Shown here: positions 15,301 to 30,100 of the stretch, piece after piece
How positions within the stretch are numbered: position 1 is the first letter of the stretch
Layout: the number at the start of each line of letters is the position of its first letter
Assembly: GCF_001039355.2 (NCBI RefSeq)
Contig: NW_019775747.1
Coordinates: forward strand, 448,752 to 512,751
Reading direction: 5' to 3'
DNA from: Lingula anatina
Lineage: Eukaryota > Brachiopoda > Lingulata > Lingulida > Lingulidae
Length of the DNA stretch: 64,000 nucleotides
Notes under the pieces: model-generated
What the model was told of the DNA's origin: nothing
The model's input: the letters and a program-made list of their open reading frames with translations, nothing else
Databases searched by the model: none
Position numbers and translations under genes: made by a program

Positions 15301-18300
15301 AGTGGCTGCATCAAGAATCATTTGTTTCCTTTCTTTTCTGTTAAATTCCTATATATTTATTATTTTCTGTATTTTCTTCATGCTTGGAGATATAGCAGTG
15401 AAAATGCCAAATATTATGTTGGCACATGAGCAGTCATTTAGGTATAAAGTGGATCAGCTTCTGTTGACCAGTAACTGTTTTGATAGAGCTTGCAAAACTG
15501 TTTCATTTTCTCCCTTTCAAAAGAAAAAGAAAGAAAATCTCAAAATCAAAGAATGCAAAAATAGAAATATGCTCCCCTTTGTTTGAAGATAACAAAGGGT
15601 TATATTCTTGATACAATATACCATATTGGTAAATGAATTTATAAGGAAAGGGTATTAAGCAATAGAAATGGCTATGATGGAACAGTTCTGCAAGATCTCT
15701 CTGGAATCATCCTGTCAGTAAGGAAGGATGAATGGCTATGAATACTGAATAAAAAAAGAGGTTCTTTAAGTAAAGTTGTATCACATGTGAATTATAGAGG
15801 ATTTCCCCCGGATCGGCTCAGCAGAGTCCCTAGTCCCGTGGAGGACGTATATAGAACACTAGAAGACAGGGCATGGTACGTACTGATGTAGGGGCACAAG
15901 GATTAAACATGTTCTGTCATGTCTATAAATGTTATTTAGAAATATAATTTTTATTTTTGTAAAGGATATATTTACTACCTAATGTTAATCTTATTGATTT
16001 CATAAAATTAATATACTTCTATGAAACTAACTACTGGAAAAAATTTGTTATTGTTCTTTGTTAGGTACATTTATAGTTGGTNTTTTGCATACGATGTTTA
16101 AATACACAAACAATCCGTCTTGAGTAAACAAACTGTGTGTGTTTTAGAATGACATTATCACGATTAATTGGGTTATATATACAAGAACACATTCCGGATG
16201 TTTTTTGATAACCGTCATGTGAAAAAAAAAGATTTCCAAAAACACAGTCTAAAAATAAAGAGCCCAGTGTTATACCAGTGTGGAAGTAAATATGTTTGGA
16301 TAGATAAGTGGGCAATTTACCATTGCCCACCCTTTTTATGAAAAGAATAATGAGAGAATTAAGAGCCCTATTTAGTTTTGTGTTATCATCATAATTTTCA
16401 ATTTAAGTGAAGTATTTCTAAAAATGTTAGTTTTATTTTATTATTTGTGTGTGAGCATTACTTATGTGCAGAAGAATTAAAGATTTTTTAAACAATCTGG
16501 GAAATAAGATTATAAAATGAAAATTTTCAATTACTGATTGAGGTTGAAATGTTGAATGGTGTCTCTGACTTTCATTTGCTATAGAAAATTTCATAAATAT
16601 ATGAATTTTGAAATGGCGATTGAAATGTTAAATCTAGTTTGATTTTAATTTTTTTACTTAATAAATTTTAATTCCTTTCATATTCAAAGATCATGTGCCT
16701 TTTTTAATTGCTGAAGCTTATTTCAGCCATTGTTCTTGAGAGATTGTACTCATTTAAAGATTTAAAGTTTATGATTATTGAAACTTCCGGATACAGCTCA
16801 AATTGCACTTTTTTGTGGAATGCCCTAAAATTACTTTGTGATGAACATTTATATTTAGAATTTGTGACCAAGGCTAAATTTGTTGTTAGATTTTGCATGC
16901 TGTTGCTTGGTTACTAAGCATACACATAAGTGTTTTGGTAAGGATCATCTTATGGCTTTTCGTTACATGGAAATTCTTTTGATTGCCCTGATTTGGAAAT
17001 GGAATGTCAGCTGCCTCCTTCAGAGCACCTCCCCCCTACTGGCCTGTACCACATCTCTCCCTTAATACCCTGTACCACATATCACCCTTACTGGCCTGTA
17101 CCACATCCCTCCCTTAATACCCTGTACCACGTCTCTCCCTTAATACCCTGTACCACATATCTCCCTTACTGCCCTGTACCACATATCTCCCTTGCTGCCC
17201 TGTACCACAACCCTCCCTTACTGCCCTGCACCACAACCCTCCTTTACTACCCTGTACCACAACCCTCCCTCATTGCCCTGTATCACAACCCTTCCTTACT
17301 ACCCTGTACCACAACCCTCCCTTACTACCCTGTACCACATCCCTCCCTTACTGCCCTGTACCACAACCCTTCCTTACTGCCCTATACCACAACCCTTCCT
17401 TACTGCCCTGTACCACAACCCTCCCTTACTACCTTGTGTAACAGCTTTCTCTTAGTAATGCCTTGTACCAAAACCCTACCATAGTATACTGCAGCATTAT
17501 TGCCCCATACACAATCCAGCTGCAATCATCCACATTCTGCACTATGCAAACTTAAAATTACCATTTTGGCATACAGTACTGCACCTTGTCCAGGCATTCA
17601 TTATATACTGAAAATTGCTCTTTCTTGACTTCCTGAGGTTCACCATCCTTCAAATTAAAAAGGAAAAAATACTTTAAAAACTGCTTTTGTGCAGGCCCCC
17701 CCCCCCCGACCCCTTTCAGGTCCATGACTGCCCACCATGATCCTTTTGCTCCATTTCCAGATAACTTGGGCTTTTTGCTTTACACCTCTTTTGCTTTTAC
17801 TTTATTTTTAGTGGGTTTCCACAGGATAATTCCTCCATTCAAGTTGAGCATGATTATTACAATACTTTGGAAGAGCTTGCAACGTAAGTCAGCATGTGGA
17901 TGATATGGTGACTGGTCATCAGAAAGCTGAATTTCAACATACTGGAGTGGCTGCATCAAGAATCATTTGTTTTCTTTCTTTTCTGTAAAATTCCTTTATA
18001 TTTATTATTTTCTGTATTTTCTTCATGCTTGGAGATATAGCAGTGAAAATACCAAATATTATGTTGGCACATGAGCAGTCATTTAGGTATAAAGTGGATC
18101 AGCTTCTGTTGACCAGTAACTGTTTTGATAGAGCTTGCAAAACTGTTTCATTTTCTCCCTTTCAGAATCAAAAGAATGAAAATCTCAAAATCAAAGAATG
18201 CAAAAATAGAAATAAGCTACCCTTTGTTTGAGGATAACAAAGGGTTATATTCTTGATACAATATACCATATTGGTAAATGAATTTAAAAGGAAAGGGTAT

Positions 18301-21300
18301 TAAGCAATAGAAATGGCTATGATGGAACAGTTCTGCAAGATCTCTCTGGAATCATCCTGTCAGTAAGGAAGGATGAATGGCTATGAATACTGAATAAAAA
18401 AAAGAGGTTCTTTAAGTAAAGTTGTATCACATGTGAATTATAGAGGATTTCCCCCGGATCGGCTCAGCAGAGTCCCTAGTCCCGTGGAGGACGTATATAG
18501 AACACTAGAGGACAGGGCATGGTACGTACTGATGTAACAGTAGAGGCACAAAGATTAAACATGTTCTGTCATGTCCATAAATATTATGAAGAAATATAAT
18601 TTTTATTTTTATAAAGGATATATTTACTACCTAATGTTAATCTTATTGGTTTCATAAAATTAATATACTTCTATGAAACTAACTACTGGAAAAAATTTGT
18701 TATTGTTCTTTGTTAGGTACATTTACAGTTGCTAGAAATGTAAAAGTAAGATAAAGGAAAAGTTGAGTTTTCTGTTCAGCCAAATAAAAAAAGCTAAATG
18801 TAATAGTATTTAGTTTCAGTAATGTGCTTGATCTGTTTCAGCACTGATAATATTGGTGTCAGTTTTCCCACCTGGATAACCTCCAGTGACCTTTGGCCTG
18901 AGATAATTCTGACATTTCTGGATAGAAAGGTTCAATTCATGAATGCATAATGTCATATGACACAATTGTTTTATGCTTTTCTGATTGAACAGGTATACTC
19001 ATTGCTCATACTTTTATCTAACCTGACCATTTAGGTAGGGTTGCCCATAGAAAGAAGTATCCTTTTTTGCCAAAATATGCCAGTTCTTTGACCTTTAACC
19101 TATGACATTTTATAGTGAGCTTCCAGATGAGGATATATATTCAGCAGTGACGACAGTCGAGGAAGGTGAACAGGAGATTTACGAGGATCTCTGCTCCCTG
19201 AGAGGCAGGACAACACGAAGACGAAAGGAACGAGAACGTGACCAGTTGGAGCAGGTGTTTTTCTTCCTCCTATTTCAAAAGATTGTGTTTTTCCATGCAT
19301 ATTTTAATGCTATGTGTTTTGTGTGGTTATGTATTGTCTTGTTGTTTTATTTAATAGATCCCTGCATGCCTCTTATCAAAATCCCCATGTCACCTAATAT
19401 CCTGCAAAATCTGTCAGCTACAAGCTGATCTGTTAGCCTCTGAGGACTGGTAGCACTAGCTTACTGCTCTCACTTTCGATACAGCTATAACCCTAGCAGA
19501 AAAGTGTGGAGCAAAGATTAAACCAGACATGAATTTCAAGACAACATACAAAAGATGGTGATGGCTAAAACCTCTAAACAGGGCCTGTAATTCAGCTCAA
19601 AGATTGGAATGTGGCTGGTTTTTACCAAAATTGCTGACCAGTGCTGACATCTGCATATAAGTTGACTATTTATTTAAAAACATCTGCCATCATCTTGTAC
19701 ATTTACTTTTGAATGATTAAAATCAGCATGTCACTGGGTATTATCTTAAAGTCTACAGTGTGAATTTCTTATAATAGCAACTTTTTCTTTAATCTTTCTC
19801 TTTCATTCATAATACTGAAAATACTTTTTGGCGTTTCTTCTCCTTGATTCTAGTAGCCATGATATTGGTGAAAAGTTGGCAAATAAATCCAGTTTTCTAG
19901 ATACATACTAGTATCAGGGATGAGATCTTTCCAACTGTTGGCAGATTTGCGACTTTTTCTGTGCCAAAATATCAATGGCCTAGGAGACCCCTGGACCCCA
20001 CGCCATATTTGTTGACTTTACCAATAAATACAGCCTCATCCCCGAGTATGTTTAAAGTCAATTTTGAAATATATCTTCCACTCTTTGACCAAGTTAATCT
20101 TCAGGTTCTATGGCCCAAGTCCAGTATCCCGTCTTCCTTTGACTGTCCCCTTTCACTGTGACTGTCCTCTTCCACCATCACTGCCCTATTTCAGATAGTT
20201 TTATCTGTTCATTGTTGTTATTTGTCTTCAGTATCTAACAGTTTGTTTATGCTTCAGGTGTCAGTGCACTGTTTTGTCTTTTTTTTATTATTCTGTAATA
20301 GCTTTCTTCATTTCCCAAAAGGATTCGGGTGAACTAGTTTGTTGTTTGAGGCGTGGATTTTTGAAAGGAAAAAAAAAACGATACGGATTAAAATGCTGTG
20401 TGCATGTCAATCACTAAAGTGTGCTCACTTAATTTTTTCTCACAGTGAACGCGATATTGCAGATGGAGATGAGTTGTACGATTCTGTATATAATGAGGAT
20501 GAAGATGATATTTATGAGGACTTGTGTCTGAAACGCAGAAAAAAAGACACTGTTTTGGTATAAAATTTTTCAATTTTATCCTATTGCATTGATCTGCTAA
20601 AACTATTTTGGTACGTTTTTCTCTGCTTGCTTTGCTTTGTGCCTATGAGAGCTGCTGTCACGCTACAAAAATATCCAGATTCTAGAAAAAATTTTTCAAA
20701 AAATAAACTGATAAATTCACAAGGCACTCAAAACTTTTGACAAAATTTTTTTGTTTGCAAGTTTTATCTCATAAAATTTCCAAAATAATTGCTATTTATC
20801 ACTGTTGCTTCTGAACTATTATTCCTGGTCTGATTATAATTTGCTGATTTGGCTTTTAATCTCCTTGATGGCCACGTAATGAAGTTGTTGATTGTACAGT
20901 TTGCTAAGGATGATAACTAGGTTCATGAATGTTAAAAATCCACAGTATAAGGTTAGAAAAGAGATCAATAAATTTACATTGGGCTTGCACTTTCACTTTT
21001 TACAAAATAAAAAGTAAAGGTCATGTAACCTCCTATTGTAACCAGGTCACGTAGCCCATATTGTACATGAGCTTACTTAATTACAGCAATACTAACTGCA
21101 AGAATCTTTTGAGCTTAGCCTATTAATTTACATTGGTCTTGCAGTTTTACTTTTTACGGAATAAAAAGTCAAGGTCATGTAACCCCCTATTGTAATGGTC
21201 ACGTATCCCCTTTTGCACATGAGCTTAATTACAGCAATGCTACCTGCAAGAATCCTTTGAGCTTGCACAAGAGCTTTTTGTCATTACCACAACATGCTTT

Positions 21301-24300
21301 ATGGAGACCTTTAAAGCTGAATTGTATTTTAATTTAATGTATAAAGGTTTGTATATATCTCTTTTTTTCTTAACTTTATCTTTTCAGCTTTGTCTTTTCT
21401 AGATTAGATCCATTTAACAGAAAATTAGCTTTTAATTTTGTTTCTCACCGACTCCCCCCCATGGTTCAATATTCTGAAAGTATCTGGCTTTGGCATGTTG
21501 CTCATTATAAAAGTAACGTCTGCCAAATTGTCTATACCATTATCGAGTAGTGACCAAGTATTGACCACCCAGTACAAAAACGAAGTAATGGACCATCTGA
21601 GAAACAGTGTCCTTGAAGTAGCCAAGTTCTGAATAACGGAATTCTCCCTAAAATTTGTACTGATTCTGTTCCAAGTCACCTGATCCGAAAACTCTGGGAA
21701 TGTAGAACTTTGGTATTATCCCACAATTTAAGATTTTCCTCTTTTTTATATATGTTTTAACAAAGTGTGTTGTGTGTATGCTTTACTAACTTTTATATTA
21801 CTATGTTAAATTATTATATCTGACATATAAAAAGTGTAAGATAAAAATGTTCTGCTAAATGATTTTAAGGCCTTGCAAATTAAAATTTTCAGCTATCCAT
21901 TTACAAATATAAAATTCATTGTTTAATTTTTTCATTTCCAGGGTTTTGAACCTAAAACAAAAAGAGAACACTGCCTGAAAGAATTAATTGAAACAGAAAA
22001 GAATTATGTTGAAGCACTGCAGATGATAAAAACAGTAAGCAATATTCAGATAAAATGTTTTTAAAGGTTTTAAGAGAAGAAGGCTTAACTTTTTTTTAAT
22101 GCTTAGCTCAAAGTTTTGTTTCTTTATTAATTAAATGGAGGCTTATTGTGATAATTTTCAACCATTTTTTTCTCACCAGGGCTAATGAAAAAATGGTGTG
22201 AAATGTTTTAGTTTCTGAATCAGTTAATTTTCTTTCAAAGATTTTGCTTGTATTAGACCTAAAAACAACTGGTTATTATAACAAATTGAGCATCTGGCTT
22301 GATAAATTAAACTTACTTTCTTATTCAAGATTCAGCACATATACATTCTTTAATTATTTTTTCAGTTCTTTATACACCCTTTAAAGAACATAATTCCAAG
22401 TCCAAATCACGAGTTGATCTTTAAGCATATAGAGGTAGGTGCATCTGATATGTTTTCTATACAATGGCCATGCCATATCATATTCAGGGTTATTTCTTGG
22501 ATAAACTTTCCTTCAGCCAAAAAGCTGGATATTCACAACCAAATTAAGATTTTGGAATAAATCAAATTTTAAACTCTCCTTAGCCAAATGTCATAATTTT
22601 CAGCATTTGACTAAGATAAAATAAGCTAGAGAGATCCCAGGGGCCTGTTACTGAATAGAACTTTATACCTTACATTGGTCTAAGCTTTTAGACAAAAATA
22701 TTTAGTCTACTTAAGCCCCCCCCCTTCCCCCCCAAAAAAGTAGAAAAGTTACGTGAAGTTCTGTTTTTCATGACAAGAAAAAATGGCTACTGTTTTTATT
22801 TCTTATCACTTTATATGGATTTTAGACTAAAAATAATTATTATTATCATTATTTTAGCCTAACCATTACTGTATTCAAATTGACTATTGCACATTTTTCC
22901 TGAATTAAAGTGGACCAAAAATTTTGTCTTGAAGATAAGACCAACTTTTTAGTCAAAAGTTCTCTTTGAAACCAACCCCAGTTTTTATTCCATGCATCAT
23001 TTCCCTCATGTACATTTTCCTCTCTCTCTTTCTGTCTCCTGCAGGGTTTGGGCAACATTCACACAGCCTTCCAGAGTGACCTCCACCAAGCAGTCAGGAG
23101 ATCGTCAGCACAAGCCTTGGGAGACTGCTTCATCAAGTACAAGCCACAGCTACTGCTGTATGGGGACTTCTGCTCCAATCTGCCACAGGCTCAAGAGAGG
23201 ATTGATGACTTGTGCAGGAAGAATGAAATTATAAGAGTTGCTGTTGAAGTGAGTAGTCTGTGTGTAATTTTGCCCCTAACTTGCCACTGGAGTGACAGGC
23301 TAGTAGTTTTCCAGGACCCATGGGCAATTCAGAACTCTAGTAGTGCTAACTTCATTTTTACCTAAGATTTATACTTCAATGTCTTCATCTTGAGATATTT
23401 TAGGGATGCCGCTCAGTTTCTCTTTCTTTTTTTGAACACTGCAGCAGACTAGCAGTTGCCCAGTTACAAAGTGGCATCTTTGTAGTGCTGTGCATTAAAT
23501 GTGGTAATTATTGATTATAAATAAATAATTTTCTGTGTTTTAATTGCTCTCTGGGTTAAGCACAGATTTTATTTTACTTCAGGAGTGCCAAAGGAAGGCC
23601 AATGAAGGCAAATTCCGCCTGCGAGATCTTCTCTCTGTGCCTGTTCAGCGGGTGCTCAAGTATCATTTACTGCTCAAGGTAAAACAGTTCTATCCAGAGA
23701 GTAACTTCCAGGATATGACAATTGTTTTAAACTGTAAGAAAGAAAGGAAGAACTGGTGAGAAAAAGGGTACCATACCTATTATGTTAAATTAGTTGAAGT
23801 CATGAAAAAGACTATCAGTTAATGATAGCATTGGATTGGGATTTATCATTGTTTCAACAAAACCATTAAGAACTTCTGTGTCAACATTGTTTTTACCTTT
23901 TTATGTAGGAACTTATAAAACAAACAGACAAGAAAAGCCCTGATAGGACCTTCTTGGAAAAAGCTCTTGAAGCCATGCAAGTAAGTAGTTAAAAGTAACA
24001 CAGCCTGTGTTCCTCATCATATTCAATGTGTTATTTGACCTTTTCAAACAATTTATAGATAAATGTATCATTATGTGTCATTTAAACCTATGGCCTGTTG
24101 TATATAAAAAGCAGAAAATATTCTAAAGTAGGTTAAACATCGAGCAAAGAGTTTTAATTTTTGGTCCAATGATTTACCAAAAGATATTTAGTTGCCAAAC
24201 ACTGGATCAGCATATACTGACAGTGGAATCGCAAATATTTCGTCACTTTCCAATCTCCTAAAAGTCTGTTTCAAAGTGTACAACCATTAACATCATCAAA

Positions 24301-27118
24301 CACCTTTGCGCATGTTTTAAACTGTTGCTCGTGCTTGGCAAAGCAGTTTGATTATGTAACATGGGCAACTTTTTATTCCAGGACTTGTCCTTGTATGTGA
24401 ACGAGGTGAAGAGAGACAATGAGCAGCTTCAACTTATACAAGAGATCCAGGACAGCATTGTAGATCTACAGATGGTGAGTGTGAACCAGACTTAAACAAT
24501 TAACCTGTTTTTAAAAGATCACAGATAACCTTGTTAGGTAGCATTTTAGATTTAAAAAAATAAGACTTGTAAATGTTAATTTGTCTTTTGCAACCCCTTT
24601 TGTATACATTTTTATCCCAATTAGCCAAATTTTTATGTTAAATTTTTCTTCTATTTCAGCCTGAGAAGACATCTTTAAAAGACTATGGCAGACTGCTGAA
24701 GGATGGAGAGTTGAAGATTAAGTCCCATGAAGACAACAGGTTAAAAACTAGGTAGGCACTAAGTAGGTCTGTTTAAATAATGGAAAATAATAAAGTCTTT
24801 CACTTACTTAATATGATCTCTATAATAAATTGTCGTTATTTCAAGACTGTTACTTATTAAAATTTAGATGTTTCAAAGGAAAATTTATTTTTAAGTAACT
24901 TTAGTTTTTTTAATATTATGTTGTTCAGACTTTATGTGAGATGTAACAAATCATACTTAATTGACCATTCAATAGAATTATGATGTTAAATGTGTGTTAT
25001 ATTTCTTCATATTGTTTCATAATCTTTATTTAGGTGCATACTTTGTAATTTGTGTTATTTTAAGGTATATCTTCCTGTTTGACAAGGTGATGCTCATGTG
25101 CAAGTCTAGGGTAAGTTTCCAGTTCTCTTTGAAAGGGAGGGTGTGGCTTCCTATCACAGAGAGAAACAAATCTGTCAAGGATTACCTTCTGACAGTAAAG
25201 ATTACAGAGATTAACATAAATTCACTAGCTTAGAAAAATTAGAAAAAGTAAAATGGAAAATCTCCAACATTTTGTTTTTATTTATGCTATTTGGAAAAAT
25301 GGGTTGCATAAAATTTTTCAAGTAGCTGTGCTCATATTTTAGTTAATGATGTTTAAGTTGACAGAAGCAATGTTGTCTGATGGAATATATGTCACTATAT
25401 ACTACATCTTCACTAACAGTGCACTATATCATTTTCACATTTAGTTTTCATTTTCAAGTAATTTTAAAGTCACAAAAGCTTACTGGCCTCACTTTGTTAT
25501 GTTATCAGCACAATGAAATATATACATGTAAAGAAAGATAATGCTTTAGATAAAACGAACCAAGGTCATTTAAGAGCACTTCTGTATCCTAAATGGTGCA
25601 GTCGTTTGGATTTGCTTTCCACGCCTTATATTATTCATATCCAGTATGTTTGCCGCATGTTTTTGTAGACCATGGAAAAGTTCCTATGGGTAAGATGGAA
25701 TGTGCATGTACAAAGCATGCCCCAAGCCCTCCAGTTTATCTGCATGTCAAAGCTTGCAGATGACACCTGAAGCCGCATTTACAGCCCAGTTGTAACATTT
25801 TAGCTTAGTACTGGAATGACTCAGCCCATTCTGGGGTCAGTTTCACAAAAAAAAAAAAAAAAAATCAAGTCCAAAAGTTTTTTTTTCATGCATAATATTC
25901 CATTTGATTTGAATGCTGTTGATTGATCTAGAGTAAAAGTAGGCCCAATATTTTAGTCAAGAATTAAGACCACTTTTCAAGCTTAAGTTCTTTTTTGAGA
26001 CAGCTGACCCTTGTTATTACAAATTTAACCATTCAAAATCCAATCTGAATGACATATTTCCACAGCTTTTATTGTTGGGAATGGTTAGAAATTGCTGTTG
26101 CAGTCTAAGTTATGTTGTCACAACTGTGCTTTAACTGCGCCATTATTCCTGTATGTCAAAGCTTGACAGTATTAAATGTGTATGCCCCTTTATGTGATAC
26201 GGAGTAAACTTGATTAAAGCATTTTTGCTGTATTATCAGATTGATAGAAATAAAAATTAGAAATCTCTACATTGGGTGAATTTGAATAGTGATTGCAAGT
26301 TTGCATCCATTTGCCGTGTTGATTTACCAGTAGGATTTAAAATTACCTAAACAAAAGCTGTGTAGGATTTGTGACTGAATGGAGATTATTTGTTGAAATC
26401 TGTAAGTTTTTAGGAAAAGATTTTATCACTATAAAGGGGATTACAGTTATAGTTGTATGTTTCATGTTATCATTGTGATGTCAACCGTGCATGTATACTA
26501 GTACTCCTTTAATTAGATAAATGTCCAGAATTTATGTTAAATGTATATTCATTTCCTTCCAGCATGTGCACTAAAATATAAGGTTATGTATTCCGTATAT
26601 GCATGTGTCTGGCCCTGCATACAGGCAAGCACATATTTCAGCATGTTGTGATAGCCTTAACATCCCAAATTAGTCCAAAATTTCTTTCTTTTTCTTACTG
26701 AACTGCTTTATTTTTTGCAGCATGATATTTGTCTTTGTTGTAAAAAGTGGTCTGATACGAGTTTGTCATGATGTTCCCATTTTGTGATACAAGTGTGTTT
26801 AGTTAATACATGTCATTATTTTTATGTACAGACACAGATGTGTCTGTACATATTGCCATCACCTGCGTCTGTCGTCGCCGTCGCCGTCGTTGCCATCGCC
26901 GGCGCCGTGCACTTTCCTTGTAAACACGATAAGTGGAAGGCAGTTTTTCTTTTTGGCTTTATATTTACAGAGCTGATGAATATTCATAAAACGCNGTTAC
27001 TGTACTACTGCTATCTGGCCTGCCAGGATTCGTGTAATGTTACCTTTACCAGAGTGATGTACAGTCTGTCATTGTGTTAATGGAAGTCCCTTTATGTTCT
27101 CAGTACACTGATTTCACC

Positions 27119-27160
<42 letters not shown>

Positions 27161-30100
27161 AAAGTACAGTAGATTGTGTATATTCAGTTGTATATAGTCA
27201 GCTTTAAATGTTGTTTGAGTATGTTGTTACTTGATAGTATAGAAATGGTCAAGTCAACCACCAAAATATAGTAAGTGAATTCTCTGCCATTTAAAAACAA
27301 ATGATGTAATGTGTGAATGTTCTGCTCAACAATATTATTTTTCTTTAAAGTTTAGTAAAAAGCATTTTCGGAACATATAACACGTAGGCATGTTCTGATG
27401 TGATATTAGTCCTTTTATCGTAAATTTTTTTGAGGATGGTTGCATTTGCATGTCTTCTGTTGTCAGATATGGATGCCGTTGCCATATTGTTTGCTAAATC
27501 AGCATGGATTGCTAGCAATTACGTTCTCTTGGTTTATGAATTTGAAATGTGTTGCAGAATATTAGGGTGTCCAATAGGTTTTGATCTCAGGGGTAACTTT
27601 AGACCCAAACACAAACATTGGCTGTTCTTGAAAGTAACTCAGAAATGGAAACGGGGTGGGGGGGGGTATTAAAGTATGCCAAGGACACCGTGCCCAAAAT
27701 AGTGCACTATTGGAAACCTTAGAATTTTAGGATATGTGGATTGAGATGTGTTACTATTTGAATCTGTTTGTCCTTGTGCATGTGCACTTTGTACCATCAT
27801 AATTGGTTATAAAAGAGAATGAAATTTTCTTCTGCGTATTGTGTGAAAAGAGAAGCAGTTTGCATGGTTTTTGCTATTTTTATCCTTATATAGGGCACCA
27901 TTGCTCCCAAGAAACATTGAAATGATCTAAATACTGTAAATTTTGTACATTACTTTGTTAGGAGGGGAGTCCAGAGTGACATTTATATTATAACTTGGTT
28001 CTAAAAAGGGCACCCATGATATCACAAGCCACAATACTATTTTTCTACCGCTGCACACATATTTGGGAAAAATGGTGAACTGGCAATAATCAAGGTAGCT
28101 CGTATTGTTATTGTTTTGTTATGTATATAGGATGTCACTGTGCATGTTGTTTAAATGTCTGTCACTTTCCAGGGTGAAACTTACAGTTACAAGAATGCCC
28201 TAGTTTTGGCACAGCACCGAGTGGAAGAGGGGGTGCCTGCAGGAAGACCCAGGAGTGAAAAAGTCAGTTGCCTTTATTTTGTTAATGATATTTAATTGTT
28301 TTAAACTGCAATGGAAAAGAACATTTAATGACACAAAATCTTTTTTACCTCAGGAAAAAACTTCTCACTTAGTAAGACTATTTTGTGAGAAGCACAGTTA
28401 AACATTGTTCTGTTGTCATAGTGCATAGAAATGGTTCTTGTAGTCTGTACTGTATGTAAACTTGATGTGATGGAATTCAATTTTTCAGTGGGGACACGTG
28501 TTCCTTTTGTCAGAAAACAAAAATTCTGTTGCCTACAACTTCTATGCAAAGACTGAAGAGATGAAGATGAAATGGGTGGATGCCATCAAAATGGCATTGT
28601 AAGTAATGATAGTAGATACCTAGATAGTAAGATTGAATTGCTGTGAGTTATTATTATTTATAATATAACATGATAAAAAATATCTTTACGAATACTGAAG
28701 CTGAACAATGCATTTTAGTCTACTGACTTATTGAAAACATTTTTTGGTGCATTTAATGCTCTTGGGTAAAAATTGCATGATAAATAAGGATTTTTTTTTT
28801 TTTTTTTTTTTTTTTTTGTAAATATATCTTCTGGATTGTTTTCTACTGAAGTAATTATAGTCATTATTTGTCACTATTAATAGAGATGTTAGTGACTTCA
28901 TATTCTATCCATGTTATTCTGTTCATTTTATTCCTGTAAAGTCTACTGAACATTTTATATGGATTTTAGATGATAAATAAATATCATTATTTGTTTCCAC
29001 AGAGATAACACAAATCCCGCCAATGCTAGGGAGAAGGGGCATGACTTCATCATGACCACTTTTGAAGAACCACAAACTTGTAGTGAATGTAAAAAACTTC
29101 TGAGGTAGTCTTCACTTTTATTGTATTACTAATTGCCTTTATGTCAGGCATTCAGTATTTAAACATTTGGACTGAAAAGTATCCATTTTGATAAATATTT
29201 TGATGTAAAAAGAACTGCTTAGGTAACCTTCACTTGATTGTCATACTTATTAAATTTATTTAAAGTCTTTGTTGTTTAAACATTTAGACCAAAGAATAAA
29301 ATAATTATGCTAGTTAAATCATTACTGTAACAAAGGATAGCATTTGAATATGTCTAAAATTTGTTGTAAGTGTCTTTAATAACTTTAAAAAAAAAAGCAT
29401 ATAGCATTTGTAAAAAGTACAAATTTATTTTATATTGTTATAATTGTAAATTTCAGGGGTGTGTTTTACCAAGGTTATAACTGTCACAGTAAGTGTATTT
29501 GGTGCAGTAGAGCCAAGCTGGTCAAATGTACTGAAATTAATAGCACTAGTGTACTGACCATAGTGAATGTACAGAAAAGAGAGACTTGGTAAAAAAAAAA
29601 AAGGAAAAAATTCTTGCAAAAATAATTCAGGCATTTAAATATTATTCGCCGTATGCACTCTTTTCTGCCATATTGAAATGGAAATGATCTAGTAAATGTT
29701 TAGCATTAAATGGCAGACAGGCCTAACAAACAGTCTTTTTCATTTTTAAATCACGTCCCACAGATAATGCAGTTCTGTGAGCAAACTAAAGACTAACCTC
29801 AAGGTATACTTTAACTATATTTGTATCTTCTCTAGGGTGCAAGCAGTCAGTCCACAAAGAATGTATTCAGAAGGCATCAAAGAGAGAATGCCATATAAGC
29901 AATGGTTTGTATGGAATTATCAGGGAAAAAATTACTTTCACCCCATCACAGACTCCTTAACACTCCGCCTAAATTATATTTACCCCAAAGGTTTTAATTT
30001 AATGAAGGTGTCTTAGTGTTGCTTCCCATAAGGCCACACTTTTTTAATTTTATGGATGACATCCTGCGCGCACACCGATTTTCGTCCGTTCTCCAAAAAA

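Larger units (their letters stand above)
9398..15797 (+). other. Vav intron 3 (long, repeat-rich)
   Basis: The largest intron. It contains a two-unit tandem repeat (about 10450-11005), a C-run near 10816-10835, a TTAA-flanked MITE (11651-12005), a GACA-rich tract near 13255-13305, a 26-bp minisatellite (14320-14800) and the first copy of a 2.65-kb duplicated segment starting near 13385. No coding exon was recognised in it apart from exon 4 at its end. Confidence 0.75.
13385..16081 (+). repeat. Duplicated block A (2.7 kb, contains Vav exon 4 first copy)
   Basis: Runs from TTTTGCATACGATGTTTAAA to the base before the single n at 16082, and is repeated nearly base for base by 16083-18731. Differences are scattered substitutions, small indels and a different minisatellite length. 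The n sits exactly where one copy stops and the next begins. Sequence left of the block is unique and sequence right of the second block is unique. This is what two contigs with unmerged allelic ends produce. Confidence 0.85.
16083..18731 (+). repeat. Duplicated block B (2.65 kb, contains Vav exon 4 second copy)
   Basis: Near-identical second copy of 13385-16081, starting immediately after the n at 16082. It includes the same intronic sequence, a shorter 26-bp minisatellite and a second copy of exon 4 with one synonymous change. It continues into unique sequence leading to exon 5. Most likely the other haplotype of the same locus. Confidence 0.85.

Noticed and set aside
21425-21679. Minus-strand 84-residue frame in a Vav intron
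   Set aside because: Reads somewhat protein-like but matches no family I can name, and the opposite strand is also open; insufficient support.
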